DNA from: a virus
Virus record (IMG/VR): IMGVR_UViG_3300035670_000631
Span: 1 to 37,804 of that record
Strand: one strand, 5' to 3'
DNA: 37,804 nucleotides
Every line of letters starts with the position of its first letter. The stretch's first letter is position 1. The notes below the pieces were generated by a model. It saw nothing but the letters and a program-made list of their open reading frames with translations. It had not been told where the DNA came from and ran no database searches. This document shows positions 23,850-32,587 of this stretch, in pieces. Made by a program: the position numbers and the translations under genes.

Positions 23850-25636
23850 GAGGTTAAGGCTTGAAGTTGAGCATTAGTGACACGTAGTGGGTAGTAGGCA
23901 ATCTTTTTGATGGTGCCGTTGATGAAGCCTGCTCCAAACTGCTGACCAATGCCGATTTGCGATACTGTGGGAACCAATGCAGAAGTATCGGTTGACGCAG
24001 CGGCTCCGTTTATTGAAATGGCAAAGTCATTGACTTTATATGCGCTTGCATATTTCACAAACGCGTCTGCTGAAACCGTCGTGTCAATAGAAACGTCTGT
24101 CGTGCCGTTAGTAACTGACCTATAACGCGCTTGCGTTGCGGTGCTAAACACAATGCCCATGCGGTTTGACGCAGTTCCGTCATCAATAGACCAAATCAAG
24201 CCCGCACCAGCATTAGCAAATTTGCTTGCCTCCGTATAAACCGTCCCCTCCGCAGCGCTATACCAACTCGTAAAGTTACTACCCGTCATGCGTGCTGAGT
24301 CGGCATTGCGCGTAACCGTTGCGGCTGTTGTGGCGATGTAGCTGGTGGGGAAGGCTCCGGCTTCTAGTTGAGCGCCCCAGATGAAGATGCCTGAGTAGCC
24401 ATCGCCGGTGTAGGTAATAGCAGCAAGAGAAGCGGCGTATGTGTTAGCCAACGTTTGATACACAGTTGCAGATGCAGTTGCGGTTGCGGTTGCAGTAAAC
24501 ACACATCGATACCAACCATTTCCAACGGGAGCAATTGAGGCTGATCCTCCATTTGTTGTAACTGTTCCTGCGCTAACATAAAAAGTGGCACGTAAATTTG
24601 AGCCAAAAGCAGCAGATGAAAGCTCTATCTGCAAATAGCGGTTTGCTTCTGATTGTTTAGCATATATAGAATATGTGTAAGCCGTTCCTGATGTAAAAGA
24701 AATAGAAGAACTTGTAAAGTGCGTATTACTTGCCGTCGTATCTTCAACTAACTTATCACCCGTCAGCGTCCCATCCGGCGCAACAATAGTGTTACTCGTA
24801 ATACTTGCCCGAGTCTTATTCCACGAAGCGTCTGCAAACTCTGCCGAATACGTCAGCAGATTCGTCCTCTGCTCCTCCACCAACAACCCAAGGCTCTCAT
24901 CCGTAGTCGGGTTGTGGTCAAACCGTGGCACACCGCTTGCCGCTGTGAGCAAGACAGGAATGTAGTTGGTAATCGGCTGAGTGGTTGTGGCGGTGTAGGA
25001 GGTGACAGAGGAGCGTTGTTCTAGTTGTGCGCCCCAGATGAATAGACCGCCTGAATCTGTGACGACAGTTGAGCCGTCTGTGTCGGCAACATAGAAGATT
25101 ACAGCAGCGGTTCTTGAAGCATTCGCTGTAAATTTAATAGAGCAACGATAATAGCTGTTTGCCGCCGCAGAAATGGTCGCTGTATGTCCTGCGTTTGTTG
25201 TTCCAATCGTTCCAGTAGATACATTGAACCAAGTAACCTTACTTGTTCCATCCAATAGCTGCTCAAGTATCACCAGAAAGTTCTTACCGTTTGGCTTCGC
25301 AAACACAGACAAAACGTAATCGCCAGCAACTACTGTAGCGTTCTGTGTTACCCCACCATAGGTTGTTTGACCAGATGCCTGTAAAAGCGAATCAGCGGTA
25401 GTAGTTCCATCGGGAGCTATGTCTGTATTTGCAACATCTGTAGATCGGACGTTAGTCCAAGTCGTCGTAAAGTCCTGCGACTGCAACAGCAAATTCTGCT
25501 CTGCCTTCGCAGTCGTGACCCCATCGTAATAAGTCGCTGTGGTCGTGCGGGTAAAGGTAATGCGAGGGTCTAGCTTCTTGGTATTCGCAAAATCAAGTAA
25601 TAATGAGGGCCTAATATTAGGATAGTCTGTTGACAT
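23846..25636 (-). CDS. Fibre/spike protein with duplicated carbohydrate-binding-like modules
   Basis: 596 residues with an AAGGAG site before the ATG. Two similar beta-sandwich modules are visible. One (about residues 45-225) ends IFIWGAQLE-like then SSVTSYTATTT; the other (about 255-440) ends IFIWGAQLEAGAFPTSYIAT. Each starts with an LLQSQDFTTTW/LLTYSAEFADASW-type segment and contains a YYRCSIKF or WYRCVFTA strand. A third, LamG-like region (about 445-590) contains RMTGSNFTSWYSAAEGTVYT and ends with KIAYYPLRVTNAQLQAL. Such modules occur in receptor-binding or head/tail decoration fibres and probably bind sugars. The gene is clearly G+C-richer than the genome average, suggesting acquisition. 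Confidence 0.75.
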   Translation of the reverse strand: MSTDYPNIRPSLLLDFANTKKLDPRITFTRTTTATYYDGVTTAKAEQNLLLQSQDFTTTWTNVRSTDVANTDIAPDGTTTADSLLQASGQTTYGGVTQNATVVAGDYVLSVFAKPNGKNFLVILEQLLDGTSKVTWFNVSTGTIGTTNAGHTATISAAANSYYRCSIKFTANASRTAAVIFYVADTDGSTVVTDSGGLFIWGAQLEQRSSVTSYTATTTQPITNYIPVLLTAASGVPRFDHNPTTDESLGLLVEEQRTNLLTYSAEFADASWNKTRASITSNTIVAPDGTLTGDKLVEDTTASNTHFTSSSISFTSGTAYTYSIYAKQSEANRYLQIELSSAAFGSNLRATFYVSAGTVTTNGGSASIAPVGNGWYRCVFTATATATASATVYQTLANTYAASLAAITYTGDGYSGIFIWGAQLEAGAFPTSYIATTAATVTRNADSARMTGSNFTSWYSAAEGTVYTEASKFANAGAGLIWSIDDGTASNRMGIVFSTATQARYRSVTNGTTDVSIDTTVSADAFVKYASAYKVNDFAISINGAAASTDTSALVPTVSQIGIGQQFGAGFINGTIKKIAYYPLRVTNAQLQALTS

Positions 25637-25675
25637 ATATTACTCCTTCTTATTTAAATTCATATTAGGTTCCTC

Positions 25676-25894
25676 TTACTGAGATGCATTTATAAGTGGT
25701 GTAAGATCTTCTGAAGTCCACCATGATTTAGCTAACATAATCTTAAGATGTTCTTTATTTCGATTTAGGCAATCTGTCCATTCAATGTCTGACATTTGTT
25801 CAGGTTTGCCTGCGTTGATTAGATTAACGGAGTCCATTGCTGCCGAGTAGTGGCGAGCGATTTCTTCGGCGGTGGGCTTTTCTTGTTCAGTCAT
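25676..25894 (-). CDS. Small fibre-region protein, 72 residues
   Basis: I chose the ATG at 25894, seven bases after GGAG; an in-frame TTG at 25900 overlaps the upstream stop. The product contains EEIARHYSAAMDSVNLINAG, a WTDCLNRNKEHLKIMLAKSW core and EDLTPLINAS at the end. This N-R-x-E-H-L-K-I-M pattern recurs in small proteins next to fibre genes of aquatic phages, maybe as an assembly helper. No enzymatic motif. Confidence 0.65.
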   Translation of the reverse strand: MTEQEKPTAEEIARHYSAAMDSVNLINAGKPEQMSDIEWTDCLNRNKEHLKIMLAKSWWTSEDLTPLINASQ

Positions 25895-25896
25895 GT

Positions 25897-26157
25897 TCAA
25901 ACTCCGGGGGTTGGGGGATTCGGGTTATACGGTTGGGGCGACGGTTGGCTCCAAGCGTAATTGGCGATGTTGAGGTAGTAAGCCTCGTCAAGCACCGTGG
26001 ATGCCTGCGGGTCGTTGGGCACAAGGACACAACGCCAGTAGGTGCTGGAAATGACAACGCCATCCTTCAGCACATCGGTGGTCTTGCGGACACCAATGCA
26101 CCCGTTGGGTTGAATGTCGAATTGAGAGATGTAGGTGACTTCAGTGAATGTTGACAT
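25897..26157 (-). CDS. Small fibre-region protein, 86 residues
   Basis: AAAGGA precedes the ATG. The sequence EVTYISQFDIQPNGCIGVRK, then TDVLKDGVVISSTYWRCVLV and a Pro/Asn/Gln-rich tail, matches a beta-rich small protein seen repeatedly between fibre genes in environmental phages. The gene is G+C-rich compared with its surroundings and belongs to the same imported block as its neighbours. Function unknown; it is probably a structural add-on of the fibre complex. Confidence 0.65.
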   Translation of the reverse strand: MSTFTEVTYISQFDIQPNGCIGVRKTTDVLKDGVVISSTYWRCVLVPNDPQASTVLDEAYYLNIANYAWSQPSPQPYNPNPPTPGV

Positions 26158-26188
26158 GATGATTCCTTTATTGATGTGTCATTGTTGG

Positions 26189-28537
26189 TTATGCGCTTGC
26201 TATATAAGTAACGGTGGCGTACAAACTGCACGCTGTATCAATTGCGGTATCGTTTAACCCCGATCCCGCTGTTACTCGGTAAACTCGACCAATTGATGTA
26301 TTGTTTTGCACGTACAAAACCAAGTAGTCGCCTGTCCAAGTCAAGGCATCAGCAGCAATGGCCGACATTGTCTGGTTGGCGGCTGATGAGTCAGAAGCAA
26401 ATGGCAATCCACCAATTCGGATATCGCCCGTTCCAGTGGCATTTGTTATAGACAAGTTAAAAGTTGCCGTTACCACTCGGCCAACCTTAGTATAAATACC
26501 GCTTTGTGTAACGTAGGTTGTAGTACCAGCAGAAGTTGATCCGTAATAAGTCGGCGTCCAAGTCCCCTCCTCATAGTCATCCAGCGTGTTGGCGTTGGAC
26601 GATGCGTTTTGGGTGGCGGGGAACTGAATCCCACGATTTGCTATAAGATTAGGTGAATTAGGAGCAATTGTAGCATTATAAGGACCATACTCTTCATATC
26701 GACCTTTATACAATAAACCATTTCCATAAGTACCAGATCCTACCGTTGTAGATGAATATACTACAGTTGCAGCATCTATAAATGTTCCTTGATTAGATGC
26801 AATAATACCATCAGTTATAAACGTAGTGCCCCCTCTTAAGAAGACAACAACTCCAGTATTAGAAGGATAATAAGTAGTTATTGCTCCAAATGGAGATATT
26901 CCTGAATCATCAGTTCTAATAGTAATATCAGCGACTAAGGATTGTGCACTTGTCCCCCAACCGAATCCATAGGCAAAAAGTCTAATCATTCCCGCGCCAC
27001 GCCACAACTCATCCTGATGTACATCATGACGATATACCGTAATCATCCTACTATTATTACCAGGGAATATTAGTACTGGATGATACTGGGTTTTATCACC
27101 ATAAACTACAAAAGTCTTATCGCCTGTTTGAGTGTAGCCGGAGCTATCTATTGTAACCCTCGGATTCCCATCCCCATCCGACAGCACGATGTAGTTGTTG
27201 GCAGTGCGGATGTCGAGGCCACCTTGGTTGCCGGAGAAGTTGCCGATGACCGTGTTCTTTCCACCAGTCGTCATCAGATAGCCAGCACCAATACCGATCA
27301 ACGTATTTCGAGTTCCCGTGGTGACGTCTCGCCCCGCCTCTCCACCAACAAACGTATTGAATTCGCCAGTGGTCAAATACCCGGCCCGATAGCCAACATA
27401 AACACTTTCAGTGCTTGTGGTGTTGCTGTACCCGGCCTGAGTCCCCAAGGCGGTGTTAATGGTGCCGGTAGTGTTCGTGTACAGCGCCTGATAACCAACG
27501 GCAGTGTTGTTGGAGGCGGTGGTGTTGGAAGTGAGCGCCTGAGACCCAACAGCAGTGTTGTTGCTTCCAGTGCTAGACCCAAGAGACGCATGACCCAATG
27601 CGGTATTGTCGCCGTTCGTAGTGTTTGCGTAGAGAGCATTGCGTCCAACAGCCACATTTCGCGGACCAGTCGTGTTTGTTTGCAAAGCGCCATAACCAAC
27701 GCCAACAAGGTTATCTCCCGTAGTTGTAGCCGCCAACGCACTCGCACCCACCGCAGTGTTGGTATCCACAGCACCTGCGCCACGGCCTATTGTTAGACCT
27801 TGAATAGTCGCTCCATTAGTGCTGGAAATAGTAGTTGCGTTAAGCAAATCTATAGAGACACTCTTAGAACTTTGATAAGCTAAATCACCTAAGTATTGAT
27901 TTAATGGAATTTCATCTGGAGCTGATCCAATCTTAGCTCCAATTACATCTTGAATAAAGCCATTAATCCATAATGTATTAGATGCATTTCGATATAAAAA
28001 CTGACGATATGCTGGAGATGTAATCAAAACATCATGAAGTTCATCTAACTCATATCCGTTTAGGATTTTAACTTGTATCGAGCCTTCAGTCGCATGAGAT
28101 CTAACAACATAGCCTATAAATACACTGTGATTAGGTTGAGTAGGCTTTGTTGCAGTTAAGCTGCCAGCTGTAGTACTTAACCATAAGGCTGCACCTGCTG
28201 AATATGCAGATGTGTTAAGGCCTGTGATAATACCTTGAGTTATTACATTACCTACTGCGTTATTATTAATAGCAGCTGGCCATACAATACCAAATGTTTT
28301 AGATGAAGTAGCTTCGGAAGAAGCAGCTGCAAGCGCAAATATAGGATTAGTACCAGTAGATCCAGTAATATATACTACAGTACCGATAGCAGCAGTCGAA
28401 CCGGTTTCATTCTTACAAGCTACAAATCGTTCAATCTTTCCTTCTTCTAGATTGATAAAATTATTATCAACCTCAGCGTTAGTGAGAGGACTACCTTTGG
28501 CTGTAGCCCCTACCTCACGAGTAACAATAGCAACCAT
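26189..28537 (-). CDS. Tail fibre protein with NTAVG head repeats and C-terminal tip domain
   Basis: 782 residues. The N-terminus (AIVTREVGATAKGSPLTNAE, VDNNFINLEEGK) is a common attachment segment of phage fibres. Residues about 255-440 are some ten repeats of 21-24 residues of the NTAVGxxAL type, like YadA-head/left-handed beta-roll trimeric fibres. Residues about 470-625 form a different middle section. The last 150 start with NANTLDDYEEGTWTPTYYGS, a widespread phage fibre tip domain. Base composition switches three times in the gene: AT-rich start, G+C-rich repeats (about 27130-27790), AT-rich middle, G+C-rich tip, suggesting a mosaic. Likely a trimer that recognises the host surface. Confidence 0.85.
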   Translation of the reverse strand: MVAIVTREVGATAKGSPLTNAEVDNNFINLEEGKIERFVACKNETGSTAAIGTVVYITGSTGTNPIFALAAASSEATSSKTFGIVWPAAINNNAVGNVITQGIITGLNTSAYSAGAALWLSTTAGSLTATKPTQPNHSVFIGYVVRSHATEGSIQVKILNGYELDELHDVLITSPAYRQFLYRNASNTLWINGFIQDVIGAKIGSAPDEIPLNQYLGDLAYQSSKSVSIDLLNATTISSTNGATIQGLTIGRGAGAVDTNTAVGASALAATTTGDNLVGVGYGALQTNTTGPRNVAVGRNALYANTTNGDNTALGHASLGSSTGSNNTAVGSQALTSNTTASNNTAVGYQALYTNTTGTINTALGTQAGYSNTTSTESVYVGYRAGYLTTGEFNTFVGGEAGRDVTTGTRNTLIGIGAGYLMTTGGKNTVIGNFSGNQGGLDIRTANNYIVLSDGDGNPRVTIDSSGYTQTGDKTFVVYGDKTQYHPVLIFPGNNSRMITVYRHDVHQDELWRGAGMIRLFAYGFGWGTSAQSLVADITIRTDDSGISPFGAITTYYPSNTGVVVFLRGGTTFITDGIIASNQGTFIDAATVVYSSTTVGSGTYGNGLLYKGRYEEYGPYNATIAPNSPNLIANRGIQFPATQNASSNANTLDDYEEGTWTPTYYGSTSAGTTTYVTQSGIYTKVGRVVTATFNLSITNATGTGDIRIGGLPFASDSSAANQTMSAIAADALTWTGDYLVLYVQNNTSIGRVYRVTAGSGLNDTAIDTACSLYATVTYIASA
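27215..27765 (-). repeat. Protein-level NTAVG repeats in the fibre gene
   Basis: About ten in-frame units of 63-72 bases encode segments such as NNTAVGSQALTSNTTAS and NNTAVGYQALYTNTTGT. The N-x-A-x-G start of each unit is the pattern of YadA-head-like coiled beta rolls. The units vary at DNA level, so this is an old array rather than a fresh tandem expansion. Confidence 0.8.
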
Positions 28538-28556
28538 AATAGTCCTCTCAGTTAAA

Positions 28557-29009
28557 TTAGGCTACAGTAATCTTCCAGGTGATCGTGAGAGTATCTAACG
28601 CACCTTTGTTAATAACATCAAACTTTGTACGACATAACATAGTTCCACTAGATGAGGCATTGAAAATACCTGCTTCAGTGATAGCAGCGGTAGCTACGCC
28701 AGGACTAAATGTAGCGACATATTGAATCGAATCATTAGCAACTGTTGTAGTGACAATAGTTGTAGAATCTAGTGCAACACGAGCTGATTCGGTTCCGAGT
28801 GCTGTTTGAGCATCTGCAGCTGCTGCAGTTCCAGTGCCTACTGCCATATGTGACATAGCGGTTGCAGTGGTATCTTTCATTCGGCTAGCAATATATGCTA
28901 AACCAACATCAACTACTAGGTTATGATCATGTTGCTCTTTGACATTTCCATTAGCGTCAGTAAGAACAAACTTAACTAAACCAGTAGCCTTAATTTTATC
29001 TTTCAACAT
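28557..29009 (-). CDS. Virion-associated beta protein (fibre/decoration)
   Basis: 150 residues preceded by GAGG eight bases before the ATG. It starts with KFVLTDANGNVKEQHDHNLV and has a central MAVGTGTAAAADAQTALGTE segment. The C-terminal part is AAITEAGIFNASSSGTMLCR, then INKGALDTLTITWKITVA. This order is widespread among small phage structural proteins next to fibres, where it is predicted to form a beta-sandwich knob. Located between two fibre genes, it is probably part of the fibre or baseplate periphery. Confidence 0.65.
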   Translation of the reverse strand: MLKDKIKATGLVKFVLTDANGNVKEQHDHNLVVDVGLAYIASRMKDTTATAMSHMAVGTGTAAAADAQTALGTESARVALDSTTIVTTTVANDSIQYVATFSPGVATAAITEAGIFNASSSGTMLCRTKFDVINKGALDTLTITWKITVA

Positions 29010-29019
29010 TTCTTTAACC

Positions 29020-30585
29020 TCAAATAGTGTAGTAAGAACCTACATAGCCAATTGCTACATAGTTGCTTGCGAAATAGTCTTGGACATGGGCCAATTTATA
29101 TTCTGATGTTAAGATTACTTCATTTGTATTTTTAGTTGAACTTCTTGAAATAGTATCACTTAGAGAGCTTAAATCGGAATAAACTACAAATTGCGAAAAT
29201 GATAATGTTTCACTTAAAGCTAAAAGTTCTACATAAGACGGTAAAATACTAAAATAATTAACATCAGTTATATTATTAACAATATCTTCTACAACTTTAG
29301 TAGAAGAATTAGATAGTGAATCATTAGCGATGAAGCCATCGGCTAATATTCGGATAGCTGCAAAGGAAATTGTTTCATTTGTTACAGGATTATCAGTTAG
29401 CACTTTAGCAGAATTGAAAACAATTTCATCTGCAAGACTATTAACTTGATCTACGAATCGGTTAAAATCAACTACTGTAAAGAATAAGTCAGATGTTACC
29501 AGATTTTCAACAGCACCTTTATTGACAGAGGTACTTACAGTATCTATTGCATATGTAGAAGCTACATAATCAGGAATACCATACATTTCCTCTGAATAAG
29601 AACTGTCTAAGATCAGCTTAGAATAGCTCTTATTAATTGTTTCAGATATATTAGATGTTTCATATTCGTTCTTGAAGAAATTTAAATTAAAGAGGTCACT
29701 TAAAGCTATATTTTCATCAAAACTACGTAAAAATGATACTAAGGTAGTTATTGTCTCTATGAGTGTAGTATTCTCTATAAGTCTCTTCTGGACAAAAGCA
29801 TACTGATCATCATCAATATTTGCGTTACCCAGTACATCATCTGTTGTAAATATAGTATCTAATAATACTGCTGATACCTCAAATGATAATACTTCGATAA
29901 ATGAACCTAAATTAACAATATCCACTATACCTTTATTCGGGTGTAGTGTTGTTAGGTCGCTAATCAATGAGTTACTGAGAAACACTTTAAATACATGTTT
30001 CTGAAAGTCCTCAATTGCTAGTAAAGTCTCTGTTTTTACTGGAGAGATTACTTTAGATATTAGGTCTGCAACTGTTGATGAGTCTAAAAATAGTTTTTGT
30101 GGACTAATACTAATGTGTTCTAAAATACTTGCATTTTCAAAGAAAGGCTTATAAAATTCAAATTGACGCCTTTCGGATGTAGAAACAACTTCTAGTAAAG
30201 GTCTGTTAAAATCTGTTACTGTTGTAAATACTTCTATAGTAGTGATGTTTTCTAATTGATTTTTAGAAAATAGCCAATAGGATAAGTCAGATATACTTTT
30301 AGATTCTGTAAATGGCTTTAATAAGTTTTTTCTAAAAGTTTCAATTGCATTGAAAAGGTCTTGATTATACTTAACAAGAGTTGGAGATGGTATTGCTTCT
30401 TCACCGTAGCCTGTTAGGTTTACATATAAGTTTCCTACCTTTTCAATTACTACACCAAGTTTATCTACTTCATTTAAAGCTACTGTAGTGGTAGGTGTGT
30501 TTACTGTAGCAGTAACTACTTTTGTTGTTAATATAGGTGCAATAGGAACCGATGCAGTTATAGTAATTGTCTTATCAGTGGCCAT
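29020..30585 (-). CDS. Long repetitive fibre-like protein
   Basis: 521 residues with an almost perfect ribosome site (AGGAGGTAAT). After a Thr/Val-rich start (TDKTITITASVPIAPILTTK), it has about ten units of 40-50 residues. Each holds pairs of short segments like SDLSYWLFSK, TDFNRPLLEV, SDLTTLHPNK and SDLFNLNFFK, with S/T-x-x-E/D then a hydrophobic F-x-R/K. Degenerate 'DS..SD...K/R' repeats of this sort are found in slender fibre or whisker proteins of aquatic phages. It ends in aromatic residues (DYFASNYVAIGYVGSYYTI). Structural role inferred. Confidence 0.6.
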   Translation of the reverse strand: MATDKTITITASVPIAPILTTKVVTATVNTPTTTVALNEVDKLGVVIEKVGNLYVNLTGYGEEAIPSPTLVKYNQDLFNAIETFRKNLLKPFTESKSISDLSYWLFSKNQLENITTIEVFTTVTDFNRPLLEVVSTSERRQFEFYKPFFENASILEHISISPQKLFLDSSTVADLISKVISPVKTETLLAIEDFQKHVFKVFLSNSLISDLTTLHPNKGIVDIVNLGSFIEVLSFEVSAVLLDTIFTTDDVLGNANIDDDQYAFVQKRLIENTTLIETITTLVSFLRSFDENIALSDLFNLNFFKNEYETSNISETINKSYSKLILDSSYSEEMYGIPDYVASTYAIDTVSTSVNKGAVENLVTSDLFFTVVDFNRFVDQVNSLADEIVFNSAKVLTDNPVTNETISFAAIRILADGFIANDSLSNSSTKVVEDIVNNITDVNYFSILPSYVELLALSETLSFSQFVVYSDLSSLSDTISRSSTKNTNEVILTSEYKLAHVQDYFASNYVAIGYVGSYYTI

Positions 30586-30598
30586 GATTACCTCCTAA

Positions 30599-31225
30599 TT
30601 ATGCATCAGGAACGTAATCTGTCGGGCTAAATAAGAGTTCAACCATACCCCTAATAGGTTTCCATGTACGCCTAAAAATAGCATCTTGAGGCTCTGTTAC
30701 ACGCATCTCAAAGAATCCATATACTGGATAACTAACTGCAGCTGATACAGCCCATCCCGACCCAAGTGATGCTGGAAATTGTAAATATACTTTATTAAGT
30801 ACTGTTTCTTCCCATAAAGAATCTGATGAAGGTACAGTAGAATTAACTCTGGCTGCTCCTACTAAAAGTTTATAGTATTTTGTTGCATAAGCAACTACTT
30901 CTTCCTTATTGTAGGCTTGAGCAGGATCCCAATTACCTCTATAAGTAGGGATTCTAATATTAAGTAATGTGCTTTGACCGTTTGGTTGTATTATAATTGG
31001 CTTTTCCTCTTGAAACGCAATATTTGCAGCTTCAACAACTACGGTTTCATAAGTATAAACCGAAGCTGGATGAGCAAGTGAGCCATTTACTACAATAGGA
31101 GCATTCTCAATAAAGTTCAAAATAATTGGAAACTCTAATTGTTCTCCCTTTACGATAGACCAAAGTACACTGCCAGAGTCGTTGTTAAGATCTTCCGTTG
31201 TATCGGTAAGTTTAGATCTTGCCAT
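30599..31225 (-). CDS. Virion protein with a CBM5/12-like segment
   Basis: 208 residues, directly after the large terminase. The N-terminal region (SVLWSIVKGEQLEFPIILNF) begins like a beta-domain protein. Residues about 115-150 carry YRGNWDPAQAYNKEEVVAYA then TKYYKLL, the W...Y..G/E.V.Y...Y pattern of chitin/cellulose-binding CBM5/12 folds, which are common adornments on phage surface proteins. The C-terminus is Tyr/Trp-rich (FEMRVTEPQDAIFRRTWKPI). It could be a capsid or fibre decoration. The domain hint is weak. Confidence 0.5.
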   Translation of the reverse strand: MARSKLTDTTEDLNNDSGSVLWSIVKGEQLEFPIILNFIENAPIVVNGSLAHPASVYTYETVVVEAANIAFQEEKPIIIQPNGQSTLLNIRIPTYRGNWDPAQAYNKEEVVAYATKYYKLLVGAARVNSTVPSSDSLWEETVLNKVYLQFPASLGSGWAVSAAVSYPVYGFFEMRVTEPQDAIFRRTWKPIRGMVELLFSPTDYVPDA

Positions 31226-31238
31226 TATGACTCACTTT

Positions 31239-32585
31239 CTAGAAATTAAAACCTCGTTGGACACGTTTTGTGCCTGATTGCACAGGGAATAGATATTCTA
31301 TTCCATACCTAATACCATCAGAATAATGCTCAATGCCTTCAGATTTATCTATAGTTGCCGTATCTGAATTATTATCAACCCATCTGGTTCGCTCTAGTGA
31401 TGTAATTACACCAGTACAACGAGGATGAATGTACATATCAATATCACCTGCAGCATTTTGCAGCTTCTTATTAACTGCAGCAACTGAATCGATAATCGGA
31501 GGAGCTTTGGGATGAGCCAGACAGCGAATGCCATGAGACTCTAATATAGAGAAATCAGTACGACCAACAGGAGCAGAAGATTTACGTGCTCTACCTGATG
31601 GATCAGGATAAGCAAAAATCCTATGTCCTTGATACTTAGTTTTAAGTGCAATAGCTAGTGTTTCAGTATCAGGATGGCCTTTAAATTCATCTAATATATG
31701 AACTTGCTTACCTCTAATTGCCATAGCAGAGCTACATTGAAGACCGACGTTAAAGTCAATATTGATATGAACATCCTCACCTTTATCACCATCTGATGGT
31801 GGTGTAAAGTATGGTAGATCTGAAGATATATTCTTCTTCCTATCAAAGCAATAAAATACAGAATTACCTGATTCTTTAAATAATGCTAAATACTCAGATG
31901 CAAATTCAATAGGATCAATGTTTCTTTTAATCCTTTCAATCTCATCAACATCAAGAAATGGAGATGTTTTATAGTCAAAATGATAAGACTTCCAATCACG
32001 ATCGCTACTCTCATAAGTATGCATTTCGTGAAAGTAATTAAAACCTTTTGGTGTACTAATAATCAAGCCACGTCCTGGAGATCTAGCTTTAAAGGTTGCT
32101 GCTCTTTTCTTGGACCAACGAGTAATGATGGTAGGTTGGATGACTCCTTCCCAAGCTTCCTTTGGACTAATACCTCTTTTGCATGAGGATACTTCATCCC
32201 ACACAACAAAATAGGCACCTTTACCACGCATTCTTTCAACGGCTTCATAAGATAATAACCTAAGTTCTACATTGTAAGGAAATATAAATCTACCAAGATC
32301 TCTTGAAGATTTAATTGCGTACCTATCCATACCTAAGTCATAATTAATTAAAGGATAGTAAATGTCAGTAACTTGATCATAAGTGGGTGCAATTATATAC
32401 ACTACTTTATTTGGCACTGTTGGTGCTAACTCTAATAATTCAAATATAGCTGTGCAAGCGGTTGCTCCTGCCATAAAAGACTTACCCCAACCACGGCTAC
32501 AACAAACGACAGCAAATCTAGCTGCTTGATGTACAAACAAATCCTCAAATACTTCTGATTGACCTTCATGGAGGTTAATAGACAT
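31239..32585 (-). CDS. terL: Terminase large subunit
   Basis: 448 residues. The ATPase part has a Walker A-type SRGWGKSF (30-37), Walker B FVVWDE (126-131) and coupling motif LIISTPKGF (174-182). The nuclease part (residues about 270-448) has Asp277 in INIDFNVG, Glu300 in ILDEF and Asp423 in HYSDGIRYGI as likely metal ligands. It cuts concatemeric DNA and drives it into the prohead through the portal. It follows the putative small terminase with a two-base gap. The normal next gene, the portal, is displaced by a fibre block. Confidence 0.95.
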   Translation of the reverse strand: MSINLHEGQSEVFEDLFVHQAARFAVVCCSRGWGKSFMAGATACTAIFELLELAPTVPNKVVYIIAPTYDQVTDIYYPLINYDLGMDRYAIKSSRDLGRFIFPYNVELRLLSYEAVERMRGKGAYFVVWDEVSSCKRGISPKEAWEGVIQPTIITRWSKKRAATFKARSPGRGLIISTPKGFNYFHEMHTYESSDRDWKSYHFDYKTSPFLDVDEIERIKRNIDPIEFASEYLALFKESGNSVFYCFDRKKNISSDLPYFTPPSDGDKGEDVHINIDFNVGLQCSSAMAIRGKQVHILDEFKGHPDTETLAIALKTKYQGHRIFAYPDPSGRARKSSAPVGRTDFSILESHGIRCLAHPKAPPIIDSVAAVNKKLQNAAGDIDMYIHPRCTGVITSLERTRWVDNNSDTATIDKSEGIEHYSDGIRYGIEYLFPVQSGTKRVQRGFNF

Positions 32586-32587
32586 AT

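Noticed and set aside
25837-26154. Open frame of 105 codons on the plus strand
   Set aside because: Antisense to two well-supported small fibre-region genes in a G+C-rich patch.
27080-27796. Open frame of 238 codons on the plus strand and another of 136 on the minus strand in the fibre repeats
   Set aside because: Long frames here result from G+C-rich repeats with few stops; the NTAVG frame has clear protein repeats and matches known fibres.
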